A stretch of DNA of 64,000 nucleotides. Source: Mesostigma viride. Its lineage: Eukaryota > Streptophyta > Mesostigmatophyceae > Mesostigmatales > Mesostigmataceae. The stretch covers positions 1,501,772 through 1,565,771 of the forward strand of contig RPFO01000436.1 of NCBI GenBank assembly GCA_009746045.1, given 5' to 3'. The stretch's first letter is position 1; each line of letters starts with the position of its first letter. The translations under genes were made by a program, and so were the position numbers. The notes beneath the pieces were generated by a model. That model had not been told where the DNA came from and ran no database searches. It saw nothing but the letters and a program-made list of their open reading frames with translations. Shown piece after piece: positions 34,771 through 50,952 of this stretch.

Positions 34771-35850
34771 CATCATGTTATAGCTGCCACCCTGCATGCT
34801 TGGTACACCGTGGCATGAGGGACACCATAAGCACATTCCTAAGCTTGCCCCCTGCAAATTGGGCAGAAGCACGTAAAGCAAATGCTAGATGCTTGAAGAA
34901 GACATCCACCGACTCTTAAATCATTACGCAAGCAGGCATGACCACTTGCGGGAATCACCTCATAGCTAATACCCAGTCATGATGCTAAAGGATAAAAGGG
35001 CCATCCTTTAATATCGTCATAATAAGCACCTGATCCTTATCATCTAGGAAGCCCCAGCCATGTTTAATGGAAGCAAAACATATAGGAAGGAGATAACTAT
35101 ATCACACATGCTCACCTTCCCTACAACTTCACACCTTGTTTTCCAGCAGGCTGAAGAGCCAAGACAAGCGTTTATGAGCTCGCCAGCTCCTTGCAACGTT
35201 GATGCCGCTCCCAGGCAGCTAAGGTCCTTGACTACGCAATATACAATGTCAACCATATGAAAAACTCCATAAAACAAAGTGTAGCAGAGCCGCAAAACTG
35301 CCCGATCAACTCTTGCTAGCTTTAAGAAGCATGGCATACGCAGCATAAGGCAAAACATTGAAACCTGCGGAAAATCAGATAGCGCAACTGCAACAAGTGG
35401 CGAACAAAATAGCAAGAACACCCGGAATCGGCGCCAAAGCTTCATGCCAGGAACATTTAGAGCGCAACCAGACTGGGCGGTGACATGCGGCAAATGAACG
35501 TACCACGGCCGGCTTTATTTCCTACCCAGGCGCGCGAGACAGCCAGCCAGCCATGGATGGCTTGACCGCGGATCGCGCAGGCCTGAACGATATCATTTCA
35601 GAAATGACGGGAAATGGCCGCAGATCGAAGCCGCTTAGGATGTTTTCACGGTTTCCATTACTAAACGCTTCTTCCTGCATCAATATAACCCACAAATATT
35701 AAATTCTACCGTCGCAGGCACGCATTCTAAATTAATATATGCGGCCAGATTTTCGGATTAGACCCCCGTGCAAATCTGGCTTAAGAAAGGCACCGACTTT
35801 TCAAATTGTGCATATCTGGCTATGAAACATCATACTAGTACATCGTTTAA
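34771..35850. other. No gene seen
   Basis: A/T-rich sequence with short frames on both strands. No splice pattern, domain or repeat was recognised, apart from possible decayed continuation of the inverted repeat at the left end. Confidence 0.5.
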
Positions 35851-35889
35851 AACCACCGGCGTACATTTTTCGCTTGTCGCCTGGCCGAT

Positions 35890-36780
35890 TAGGCAAATTT
35901 TTACGAAACGCACGTCGCCATGGCCACCTCCGCACGAGGTGGGCGCATTGTGCACCACAATTTCACGGTCCGGGGGTACCGGCGCGAATTTTTTGGCGCC
36001 AAAAAATTCCGATATGTCCCGTCCCCTTAACTCGTCGTCTGTCCCTGGTCCTCTACGGAGGACTGAGTTGAACTCAGTCCTCTCTACAGGCTGGTTAGGC
36101 TATAGTGACCCCTATGGTGTCAGCATGATTTCCTCGCGAGCTGTGACCGAATCTCGAGATTCTGAAACCACATTTGCCTTGCAGTTTTTCATGAGGAATC
36201 TAAGGAGGGGTGACATTGAGCCAAGCTAAATAGGGGCCGGATCCTGCAGCCGCCGGTCCAGAATGTCTGGCCCCTATTTCCATACTAGGGGCCCGTGCAG
36301 CTACCGGCACCAATTCTAGCTAGCCCCCATCTTTTCGGCCCCTATAGGGGAGATTCCAGGGGCCGAATTTTTATGCAGCCGCCAGCCCTAGATTTCGGGC
36401 CCCCATATTGTACAGCAGGCGCGGCATGCCGCATCATGCCACGTGGCGTCCCATCTTGCCATGCCCCGGATGCCAGCCGCTATGTACGGGCCCGGCCTAC
36501 GGATGCCTACACAAAAAACTGTGTCGGCATCCGTCCTCACGCCGCGCCGCGCTCTACTGTCATGCAGTCTGCACATGTCTTGCCCAGTTCAGTGCAGTTC
36601 AGTTCAGTTTAGTTGTTTTGTAAACATCAGACACTGATTTCTTCAGACGATGCACAAGGCTGGGCGCGGCGCAGCGTGCGCAAGGCTGGCGTGCGCAAGG
36701 CTGGGGAGTGCGCGAGGCTGGGAGTGCGCAAGGCTGGGAGTGCATCGTGGCTGGGCGCGGCGCGGCAGCGTGCGCAAGGC
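35890..36780 (+). repeat. Dispersed repeat R2, copy 1, with palindromes
   Basis: It matches the inverse of 50574-52215 in several blocks: GATTTCCTCGCGAG (36129), a GAGGGGTGACAT block, TACTAGGGGCCCGT, and a near-identical stretch of roughly 120 bp at 36621-36745 (inverse of about 50580-50700) with repeats of GCGCAAGGCTGG. Its left part shares the 24-bp perfect palindrome at 35986-36009 with the 29.6-kb region. At 36058-36082 a palindromic GAGGACTGAGTT/AACTCAGTCCTC insert interrupts a sequence that is continuous in copy 2. A strong hairpin (ACGGATGCC arms) lies at about 36498-36534. No gene. Confidence 0.75.
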
Positions 36781-37526
36781 TGGCGCGTAAAACTGCAAAC
36801 GACGTAAATCGTATCGGCTGCCTTTGGACTTAGCCGAATTTCGTCGTCGATGCGAGTGGTGATGGCCGTTTAGATCTTAGTTTTTAACCCGACGGGTTTC
36901 CTTATGATGCGTTCAAAATGGCAGCTGATGGCATGATTACTTAACATGTGGCGCGCGCAAAGAGCCTGTAGTCGTGCAGTTTACCCTCAATAATCAATCA
37001 ATCTGAGTATCGAGTCCACGTTGGAGTCCACTGACCCCCCCGACTAGAATTTCCGACCCCCAATGTTGCACGCAAGCTATGCCTGCCATGCTTTTTCTAT
37101 TTCCTAACACCCACAGTTGGGGGATCATAGTCATTGACAATTTCTCCCCGTTGCTTTTTATGCTGCATATCCAACTATATCTGAGTAAGAGGGGTCGAGC
37201 GGATGACGCCGACATGGTTTGCATATACCTTCATAGTGGCTTCAAATCGTCATATTCTTGAAGCGCGGTCAGTTCAGCCCACAGAACCTTACGTACGTCT
37301 TACCAAGGTACATGCACGGTGGGGACGCGGTCGGCCGGTCGGGGTTTGCCTGCTTTCTTTACCCAACCAGGGACATGTTCGTGATTTTCTTGCAGCGCTG
37401 GAAGATCAGTCCCGGGAAGAACCGCCTGCGACCCCTGGACCGTTCCGTTCCAACGATACCTGTGACTCTTCAGCATCAACGGTACGAATAGCACGAACCC
37501 GCCCACGTGCTTGGCCGCCATACCCG
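36781..37526. other. No gene seen
   Basis: Unique-looking sequence with short frames only, between repeat R2 and the 21-bp minisatellite. Confidence 0.5.
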
Positions 37527-38880
37527 TTCCTAGTCATGCCATGCTCCTTCCTAGTCATGCCATGGTCGTTCCGAGTCATGCCATGGTCGTTCCTAGTCAT
37601 GTCACTCCCGTTCCTAGTCATGCCATTAATTAATTAATTAATTAAAATGATAGCTCCGTTGGGAGCATATGTAACACATAGCCCTGAGAAAGGGCATCTA
37701 TGGGTTTGTAATACAATCAGGGCTACAACCTGCAGGTGGAGGATGTACAACTGTCACCTGCTCTGGGTGCACAAGGTGCACCTGCACCGCCATGATGGTT
37801 CATGCCTCCTTAACAAGCACAGGCACCCAGGGGGGGCTTGAGGAGAGGGCCTAGAAGGCCTGCATGACATATGGGGTGGAGGGTATGTGGCTAGGCTATA
37901 GCTGGTGTACACATGGCATCTCAGCAGAGAGTAACTCCCTGCATAGGCATCGCATGGCTAAATTCTTAATGCATCATCCATGGGAGGTCCCATTGTAGGC
38001 TGGGCGCGGCTAAATACTGAAAGCATCATCCATGGGGGCCATTATGGGCGCACATGCGCGTGGGCCACGTCATGCCATACCCGTTCCTAGTCATGCCATG
38101 GCCGTTCCTAGTCATGCCATGGTCGTTCCGAGTCATGCCATACCCGTTCCTAGTCATGCCATGCCCGTTCCTAGTCATGCCATACCGTTCCTAGTCATGC
38201 CATACCCGTTCCTAGTCATGCCATACCCGTTCCTAGTCATGCCATACCCGTTCCTAGTCATGCCATACCCGTTCCTAGTCATGCCATGCCCGTTCCTAGT
38301 CATGCCATGGCCGTTCCTAGTCATGCCATGCCCGTTCCTAGTCATGCCACACCCGTTCCTAGTCATGCCATGCCCGTTCCTAGTCATGCCATACCCGTTC
38401 CTAGTCATGCCATACCCGTTCCTAGTCATGCCATACCCGTTCCTAGTCATGCTGTACACGCTCCTAGTCATGCCACACCCGTTCCTAGTCATGCCATACC
38501 CGTTCCTAGTCATGCCATGGTCGTTCCGAGTCATGCCATACCCGTTCCGAGTCATGACATACTCATTCCTAGTCATGCCATACCCGTTCCTAGTCATGCT
38601 GTACCCGTTCCTAGTCATGCCATGGTCGTTCCGAGTCATGCCATACCCGTTCCGAGTCATGACATACTCATTCCTAGTCATGCCATCCCGTTCCTAGTCA
38701 TGTTGTACACGTTCCTAGTCATGCCACACCCGTTCCTAGTCATGCCATGCCCGTTCCTAGTCATGCCATGCTCTTTCCTAGTCATGCCATACCTGTTCCT
38801 ACTTCCTAGTCATGCCATACCCGTTCCTAGTCATGCTGTACACGTTCCTAGTCATGCCATGCCCGTTCCTACTCATGTCA
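37527..38880. repeat. 21-bp minisatellite, interrupted by retroposon copy e
   Basis: The unit is cccgttcctagtcatgccat plus a, with variants (tggtcgttccgagtc and others). About 5 copies lie at 37527-37626 and about 38 at 38069-38880. Because 21 is a multiple of 3, frames stay open on both strands and give PSHAIPV-like or MTRNGYG-like repeats. These are not taken as genes. Confidence 0.95.
37627..38068 (-). mobile_element. Retroposon copy e, 3' end only (442 bp)
   Basis: Minus orientation, with a (TTAA)n tail at 37627-37646, the CTCCGTTGGGAG terminus, and a 3' UTR matching copies a, b and d; it is 5'-truncated near 38068. It is flanked by GTCATGCCAT at 37617-37626 and 38069-38078. That word also belongs to the host minisatellite, but the register break makes the insertion clear. 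It preserves the unsplit TTAA site (37966-37969) that is occupied by the piggyBac-like element in copy a. Confidence 0.88.
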
Positions 38881-40541
38881 TGGTTTTTACCTGTATGTCC
38901 TCTGCCCTTGGTGCCAGCGTTCTGTGAGCACCTCAATGTATGGTCTGTCGTGAGAACAATAATGGCAGTCTAGCCAACGTCGATACGTTCGAGTTGGGCT
39001 CATAGTTAGTTGGTTGTTGTCGACCCACACAATAGCTGTTGCTTGTGTTAATTGGGAAATGTGTTTTATTGCAGCTGAACATGTATCAAGCTTCATTGCA
39101 ATCTAGCTGTCGCGAACGATTCCTCTAAATCATCTTTAGTGGTGATAGGTACCATTCGAGTGCCAACGGTGGAGACGTACAGGTTCTCACATAGAGGTGG
39201 GTTAACTCGTAACAGTGCTATCAATTGCGTGCGATAAGAACGTGACTGCACCACGTGAACAAGAGACAATTATCAATATTATAATTAACAAACATCACGT
39301 GAGCATTATTAAGTTTACATCATTTGCAGGTTGTTGCTTAGCACGCTTATAGACCATGTACCCCCTCTCACGGACATTTAATTAATTAATTAATACCACG
39401 TGACTGCGTGAGCAGTATCCTCATGAAGGGAATGGATGACATGCGAAAGAAACTATCTAAGCACGGGTAGCAGGATTGTGGGCCCCGCGGCCGGTGGCAC
39501 TGTGCCGACCGTAGCGGGTTACCCGAGGTGCCCCTACCGGACATTAATTAATTAATTAATAGACACGTGACTGCGTCACGTGAGCATAAGTCCTCAGTGG
39601 GAGGGGAACATGGGATGGAATGGATGGTATAAGCTATCTAGGTCCTAGTTACAGGGGTGTGGGCACCGCGGCCCGAATCGCTATGAATGCCATACTTGGT
39701 CACACGCGGAGCCCCCACAGACTTGGGGGTGGTCTCCTTCATCACTACTTGCCATCTATCCTTGCGCACCATCTGCCTTAATATTACAGACTACCGGACA
39801 TGTGTTACGTGATCTCCCAACGGAGTAACGTTTCAATTCAATGCAACTAATACGTTAGACAGTATAATATTATCGTGACATGCATCACGTGAGCATAATG
39901 AATGCAATATCAAAGCGACTACCGGCGCAGGCCAGAAATCTGGAGAATATGTCAATATCAACAAGTACTAGGAGCATAGAGTGTACGCATTATGACTGTC
40001 CTGGTTAGCCTTGTACTCAGACCCTACGTGGATCATGCCACGACAAATGAGGGTCGTACACACAACTCTTGGTTTAGCTCCGAGACCATGCAGTCATTGG
40101 CAAACTTTGGAATTACCTCTTTCTCGATACTGTGCCAAAATTCCAAAACAAAAGAGGTGGTAGCCCAACATTGCATGTGACGACTGAAATCACTTTTTAG
40201 GTGTTAAAATTATATGAGTAAATATTTTAATCCATTAATTCATGCTCCATGCATCACCATCCCACTAGCATTTTGTATTGAAATTCATGACTAAGGTGTA
40301 GATGAATTGGAAAACGTTGAGAGCACTGTTTATCAAACCCAAATCAATCACAATTGAATTATGAACATGTTATGTTGTCTCTTTGATGTTGCTAAAATGA
40401 AAATGCAATTATTTTATCCATGCTTTAATACAATAACAACATTTTAACTCATCCGCGGACATGGCACCACCCAAGGGCAGCTATCTCGTGACCGAGTGGT
40501 ACAATGGACAAGGCTGGGATGGACTAATTGAAGGGGATGAA
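38881..40541. repeat. Degenerate retroposon tails and tandem repeats; no gene
   Basis: Two tandem units of about 155-160 bp (near 39385-39540 and 39541-39700) each begin with (TTAA)n and a CACGTGACTGCG motif and share CTATCTA, GTGGGCACCGCGGCC-like and TACCGGACAT segments. At about 39780-39845 lies another retroposon-like 3' end with CTCCCAACGGAG and a CAATTCAAT tail. CACGTG occurs repeatedly (39261, 39295, 39397, 39565, 39576, 39888). The stretch 39900-40541 holds nothing recognisable. Confidence 0.6.
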
Positions 40542-43500
40542 CTAGGAGGTAGGGTGGGAGCCACGGAAGAATGGCTTTTTGGAAATAGGCCCCTCTTCAC
40601 ACTGTGCAGTTGCACTACGAGGCTGCTTGCCTTTGCGACTAGCTGCTCTATCCGGCTCGCAAGCACTGCGGTGCCTCCTAGACTGAGCCCCGTGGACCTT
40701 AGGCCTTCCCCGCGGCTTTGCGATTGGTGGGTTGCCACATAACAAGGGCTGTTGGGTTGGCGCAGATGTTGCTTGCGCATTGACTGGGAGTGGGTGCTGA
40801 GCTATCATCGGTTGTGCAGGGCCCGGGGTTGTGGCTGGAAGACCGGGGTTGTCGGAAACACACATCTCAATTCCACGCTCTATATGCTGCATGATTTCCA
40901 CTTCCTTACGGGACTCGACCGCCAATTGAACAAGGCGGCGGCTAAGGGCTATCAAGTTGGCATAGTTTGGTGTCACCTCCACGTTGGAGGGGGTGGTTGG
41001 GTCAACAACCAAGCGGGGTGTAGGATGCTGCGGCCTTGTCATCGCTTTGAAAGACTCATTGCGCATATTTGCCTGATCTAAAGGCAACAACCACTTCTGG
41101 TGGACACACTGCAACGGCAGAGCCTTTGCTTGAAGCCACACAGCAATTAGCTCCACAGCAAGCACGTGCCTGCAAGGGAGGCCCATGTGGACAACATATT
41201 GACAACTGCAAGCAATGGGGTGCTTGTCGCTGCCAAGAGTAACAATCCTTGACACTACCGTAGGCTCATCCTCCTTCAGTTGTTCTCGGCGAGCCTGGCT
41301 CCCAGAGCTCTCTGGAGATAACTTTACCTCCACCAGGTTGCCATCATACACGGGACCAACTATGTAATGAAACGCCATTGCTAACTGGATTTTCAGCTTG
41401 TCAAAAGCATATTTGGCTAACTTTGTCTCAGCATCAACCAAAACCGGGTGGGCTATGGGACTGATGCGGTTCAGGTGGTGCTTAGATCGACGGTAAAGCT
41501 CGATCTCATGTGACTCCGCACGCCGTTGCCACAAATCAGCCAGCACAACAGGGAGCTCCTCCAACTGCGTGGTTTTGTCCACACGGTTTTTTATCGCGTT
41601 GTGCGTGACCTCGGACCTTTGGGAAGAGCTCATCCCAAATGTTGAGTCACCCCAAGTAAAGCGGCGGGCCCATTTACGCGCGGTGTCATACAGCTTGTCC
41701 ATGTGAGACCGCTCACATTTGGCGGGTGGATACAACAAGTCAAACACCTGGTTGTAGCCATCACTACCAGCAGCCACAAATCGCGCATCCTCAGCAATCT
41801 TGGCTCTGCAGCTGGGTACAAAGACGCTGTTTACCACCTCGCAAAGTTGTTGTGTAAGATCTATGAAGGAAGTATACCCAGGAAAACGATTCTGAAAGTT
41901 CTCCACCGGGCTTTGTTTGTAGGTTACGTACTCGTCCCAGAAGATGTTCGCAATATCAGTCGCTAGCGACAACCACTCATCGCTTCGACGCACCTCGAAC
42001 ACACGCATGCCGTTCTCCATCGTCCAGCTGAGGAGAAGGCCACAACGCATATTCTTCACCTTCATTTGCCACTGAAGCTGGGCAAAATGGTACAGTCGCA
42101 TCTTCTCCAGGGGATGCGCGTCCTTCCACACAATAGTGCATTGCCTGTGAAGCGACAACAAGTCAACAGAGCGACAACAAGAACATGTACAGAAAAGTTA
42201 CACCTATGTCTGGCGTAATTCATCGATGCACAACAAAAAGCCCCTTGGGCACACGACATAGAAAGCGAGTTAGCCAACTGAAACTAAGTGTGTGATAAAT
42301 ATCTTGTCAACTTTGTATAATATATAGATAAATACTTATACTTCTTGAACGTAGCGGTGTATGTAGCTTCTAAAAGGGAGGGAGGGGGGGTGGGAGGGGG
42401 TGAGGGAGGGGGAATGTCAAGCAAACCTGAGGTACTTGGAACTGCAAGGTTACTTGCGAAATTCGGCCGAACGAGGCGAAGCAGGCAGCATGTTGGGCAA
42501 GGCGGCAAGGCCTTGTGTAGCAAGCGGCGGGTGAAGTGAGTAATGGGCTGCTGGCAACCGGTGTTGCGGCGGTAAACAGGAGGCATAGCTTGGATGGCGG
42601 GAATGGGCATTGAGAATATGCTCTAGTTGGTTGGGGCAACAAGCATGACTTGGTATGGCCTATTGACCAAATGTGATACTATTCCCCCTGATGAGGGCGG
42701 CGAACACGTGCTACCCGGGCCATGTTGGGGGGGCTAAGCCAACAGGCAAAACTAGTTGGCAAGAAAATCAGATATTGTAATGAACCTTTGATTGTTTCAT
42801 GAAAAGGTTGAGGAAGGTTTAAGGTTTAGATGCATTTCGGGTGACACATGCATTTGGGCCTAAAAATGCAATGGTGACACCGCCTTTTGGTAGACCTTGC
42901 ATGACACATAATAAACCGTGGTTTGCAATCACTGTTAAAACTTGTTGTGCTGATGATGCATAATGGTAAGCCACGGAGGCGAAACACTTGTACACTAATT
43001 GCTTGGATAATCAAGATGTGTGCAGAGCTGTGGGTGTCCATACCGGCTCTTTACAGTGTTGCGGTGGTAAATTGGATTGAAACATACGTACCGTTCCTCC
43101 CCAGCACGCAAGGTCGGCCCCTCCATGAACGTAGGGTGGGTCTTGACTTCAAGTAGGACGCCATCATCGTACGTGCATGTCTTGTCAGCCAATGAAACCC
43201 AACCCTGCACCAAGCCATCCGTCGTCGCTGCAAACCGACTGTCGTCTTGTGAGACCGCCGTGGGGCATGATGTCATGGTAGCATCCGGGAAGCTGTCCAG
43301 AAAATCTGACTTGGCAGTTGACTCGTGCATGATGCCGTAGCACAAACGCACACGAGTAATCAGATCTTCTGTACAGCTAGCAGACTCGCGGCGCAGGTGC
43401 CGCAATGCTTCTATCACACGAGCGTGTCCGCATTTGAAACCAAAGTGGCCAGCGACATCGCTTTCAAACATACCCAAGACGGCGGCAAGCAGGCTGGCTG

Positions 43501-44758
43501 TCAAACGTCCGAGGCGCAACATGTCATCCTTTTCAACGTGCGCATTCAACATGCGAGGATGACGAGGGACATGACCAGCCTGGAGGTAGGGCAGGTTGGA
43601 CCAATGGGCCAACGTGCGGCATTTGGGGCCCCAATACTTCTGGGGAAGGAGAAGAAGGACCTGCAAAAAATCTCTGTCAAAGTGCTCACGGCTGCGAAGA
43701 TCGGTTTGGTTGCGTAGCCGCCACAATGCCAGGTAAAACTTCTCCCACGCAGCTTCGTCACCGAAGCAACGCCTCATGTTCTTTGTCACATTCATGATGA
43801 AGAGGTGGAATATACAAAGATGATGAGTGATTCCTCGCTTTGTAATCGCCAATGCCATGGCCTGGTCTTCGTCGGTGATGGCAACCTTCGGCAAGTGCCC
43901 ATGCATGCACTCAGCGAACTGGTCCCATATCCAGCCAAATGCCTGCTCGTGCTCCGACACTGTTAGGGCAACTCCATAAATGTCATTTTTCCCGTAAGGA
44001 GACACACCCGTGAAGAAGATTAGCTTCATGCCATGATTATTCGTGCCGTGGGTCGCGTCAACAGAAACCGCCTGGGAATCACAAGCCATGGCATAACGCT
44101 CCCTCATGTCCCCCGTCGCGTAGAAAAGAAGGTTGAGCCGGTTGTTGCCATCAACAGCATGCTTCCAGTAGAAACGAGGATCGGCATCTTGCTGGGCATA
44201 GCACCAGGAGACCAACTTCGACGCAGACGACAAGTTATCTTCAGGAGACCGCCGCAGGAAATTCCTGACATCGCTATCAATCCACGTGCGGTTTTCCCCA
44301 AATTCCTTATCGATCATTGTCAGGATTGTTGGCAGGTCGACCCCGCTCTTCCTGCACAACAATATCCTTGCCTTCACCTCATCAGGCAGCTTTCGAAGCA
44401 TGGGGTCCAAGAGAGCAGCAATGGTCCCGGGACGTCTTAGCTCATGATTGTGGCCAGTGGGAAGGTGCCCTGGCTTTAGGCTTGTCACGGGCAATGGGTA
44501 TTTTGTGACATAAAACATCCCATCCTTCCGCTTTGCAATCACAACTCGCCACTCACAATTCGTCTTCTTGGATGTTGTCTGTTTTTTGCCTTGATGATTA
44601 GCTACACCGCAACCATCGCACCAGAATTCCCGGCGCTCTGTTCTGCTCTGAGCCACGTAGCGGGCGCATAACGCGAAGGCTCCATGCTCACCATGATCAG
44701 CCCATGATTGAATTGCGGCACGAGCGGCGACCCAGGATTCCCAAGGCCCCGTCGGCAT
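40542..44758 (-). CDS. MULE-superfamily (FAR1-related) transposase, two exons
   Basis: Exon 1 is 44758-43092 and exon 2 is 42144-40542. The intron starts GTACGT (43091), ends CACAG (42145), and is phase 2; joining restores one frame of about 1089 residues. Domains in order: an N-terminal FAR1/WRKY-GCM-type zinc-binding region (residues about 7-107, with FWCDGCG, NCEWRVV and GHNHEL), and a MULE DDE core starting with VSVDATHG (Asp about 234) and VAITDEDQ (Asp about 296). A SWIM zinc finger (CSCQYVVHMGLPCRH) and an AT-hook-like KPRGRPKVHG follow near the C terminus. ATG 44758 is the first ATG of the exon. An acceptor-like CACAG at about 44808 leaves room for an upstream exon. It would cut and paste MULE DNA; terminal repeats were not found. 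FAR1-type proteins can also be domesticated regulators. Confidence 0.92.
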
Positions 44759-45100
44759 ATTCTTGGCAAGATCGCAATCCCCTCCTATGTCCCGTGGAGC
44801 GTCCCTGTGCAATGAGACACAATAGCAAGTGTAGTGTGTGAACAAGACTAAGTGAGACAGCAAACAACATGGAATGAGTTCGAGCAACGTTTATCAACCT
44901 TAACCTCGGGACCCTATAAAACAACCCAATAACCGTAGCCGACCCATTAACCGTTCACCCACTGGGTTACTTGAGACGGTGAGAGGCTAACTAACCCCTT
45001 ATTTGATGCATACAACATTAAATTATATGTATATTTATACACCAAACTAATTTCATGGGGTCATGTAATCGAGAGGCGCATCAACACATGATGCGCGCAT
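44759..45100. other. Upstream of the MULE gene; no gene seen
   Basis: It contains the probable 5' region or intron of the transposase. No terminal inverted repeat was recognised. Confidence 0.5.
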
Positions 45101-46360
45101 TCTTCTAACAAGCAATTACCTTGCGCACGGGGCAGTCAGTAAGGCGGCCGTTGGGGGGGGCTGAGCCCAGGCGCGGGCGCGACGCCAGCCCCGCTGTTGG
45201 GACCGGGGCAGCTCGCAAAGCCGCTGCCGCTGGTGCGGCTGCCAGGGATGCGATTGTCAGCGCCGGGCACGGATGTGCCAGGCTCGCTGCTGAGCGGGGA
45301 CAGTGCGCTGCAGGCAAAGGCACGCAAACGACGCAGGTTTGGTCCACATGGGTGCCTTAGTCCGAAAGCCAAGTGCTTTACTCCATACCTAACGCCACGC
45401 ATCATCACACGATGAACATAATGATGTCAGGTTGGCATGCCGCGTGGCCCAAGGGGGCTGTCTCTTCTAACAAGCAATTACCTTGCGCACGGGACAGTCG
45501 GTAAGGCGGCCGTTGGGGGGGGCTGAGCCCAGGCGCGGGCGCGACGCCAGCCCCGCTGTTGGGACCGGGGCAGCTCGCAAAGCCGCTGCCGCTGGTGCGG
45601 CTGCCAGGGATGCGATTGTCAGCGCCGGGCACGGATGTGCCAGGCTCGCTGCTGAGCGGGGACAGTGCGCTGCAGGCAAAGGCACGCAAACGACGCAGGT
45701 TTGGTCCACATGGGTGCCTTAGTCCGAAAGCCAAGTGCCTTACTCCATACCTAACGCCACGCATCATCACACGATGAACATAATGATGTCAGGTTGGCAT
45801 GCCGCGTGGCCCAAGGGGGCTGTCTCTTCTAACAAGCAATTACCTTGCGCACGGGGCAGTCGGTAAGGCGGCCGTTGGGGGGGGCTGAGCCCAGGCGCGG
45901 GCACGACGCCAACCCCGCTGTTGGGACCGGGGCAGCTCGCAAAGCCGCTGCCGCTGGTGCGGCTGCCAGGGATGCGATTGTCAGCGCCGGGCACGGATGT
46001 GCCAGGCTCGCTGCTGAGCGGGGACAGTGCGCTGCAGGCAAAGGCACGCAAACGACGCAGGTTTGGTCCACATGGGTGCCTTAGTCCGAAAGCCAAGTGC
46101 GTTACTCCATACCTAACACCACGCATCATCACACGATGAACATAATGATGTCAGGTTGGCATGCCGCGTGGCCCAAGGGGGCTGTCTCTTCTAACAAGCA
46201 ATTACCTTGCGCACGGGTCAGTCAGTAAGGCGGCCGTTGGGGGGGGCTGAGCCCAGGCGCGGGCACGACGCCAACCCCGCTGTTGGGACCGGGGCAGCTC
46301 GCAAAGCCGCCGCTGTTGAGCAGGGATGGCGCGGCGCAGGCAAATGACGCAGGTTTGATC
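45101..46360. repeat. 362-bp tandem repeat, 3 full copies plus a partial copy
   Basis: Copies start at 45101, 45463, 45825 and 46187, each with TCTTCTAACAAGCAATTACC. The first three differ at only a few bases, and the fourth is shortened and diverges after about 46305. Each holds short open frames on both strands. On the minus strand each ends in GCGCAAGGTAATTG, a good splice donor, so an exon may have been amplified. The frames are G+C-rich, but nothing shows they are translated. Confidence 0.92.
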
Positions 46361-46510
46361 CGCATAAGAGAGCTCGCAGTGCCGCAGACAGAATGATCGA
46401 GTCGCGTAACACCTTTACACTAGCACGAGGTTCAGGAGTTAGGCTCATAGTAATGCGAAAAAAATTTGCTTGGTCAAATCCATAAAAAAACGAGCCATCA
46501 CTGCCTTTCA

Positions 46511-50372
<3,862 letters not shown>

Positions 50373-50832
50373 GATGATAGTGCCTATGAAATGAAATCGC
50401 AAGCCGCGACGTTCTTCACGAGGATTGCAGTCGGCTAGTTGCGGCCATGATCACCAGAGGTCGCATCGGCGAATTTGACCCAAGTCCTGCTTGCTCAAAA
50501 TTTGGCGCCTTTTGCAAGCCACACTTTTACGTCGGTTGGAGTTTTACGCCGCACCAGTGGGTAGCTGTCAAGTCGCGCCGCGCCCAGCCTTGCGCACTCC
50601 CAGCCTCGCGCACTCCCCAGCCTTGCGCACGCCAGCCTTGCGCACGCTGCGCCGCGCCCAGCCTTGTGCATCGTCTGAAGAAATCAGTGTCTGATGTTTA
50701 CAAAAACTCGTTGTTGGAATCCCACGCCGGTCTCCAACAGAGATAGTGTAGCGACGTAAGTAGATCGGATGGTACTAGGGTACTGTGATATGTCTTGCCC
50801 AGGAATTGCCTGTCGCCGGAGAGGCATGCCAG

Positions 50833-50952
50833 CATCAAGCCACGTGGCGCCTCATCAAGCCACGTGGCGCCTCATCAAGCCACGTGGCGCCCCATCTTGC
50901 CACGTGGTGCCGCATCTTGCCACGTGGTGCCGCAGCTCGGCCACGTAGCGCT
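50833..50952. repeat. 20-bp minisatellite, six copies
   Basis: The unit is ccacgtggcgcctcatcaag with variants (catcttgccacgtggtgccg). Each unit has a CACGTGG core. A single related unit occurs at about 36437 in the other R2 copy. Confidence 0.9.

Noticed and set aside
38069-38880. PSHAIPV and MTRNGYG repeat proteins
   Set aside because: The 21-bp minisatellite is a multiple of 3 and opens frames on both strands. There is no start context or flanking exon, and the array is interrupted by a retroposon.
39900-40541. A terminal inverted repeat of the MULE
   Set aside because: No match could be found between this side and 44.8-46.5 kb by eye; a computed search is needed before claiming ends.
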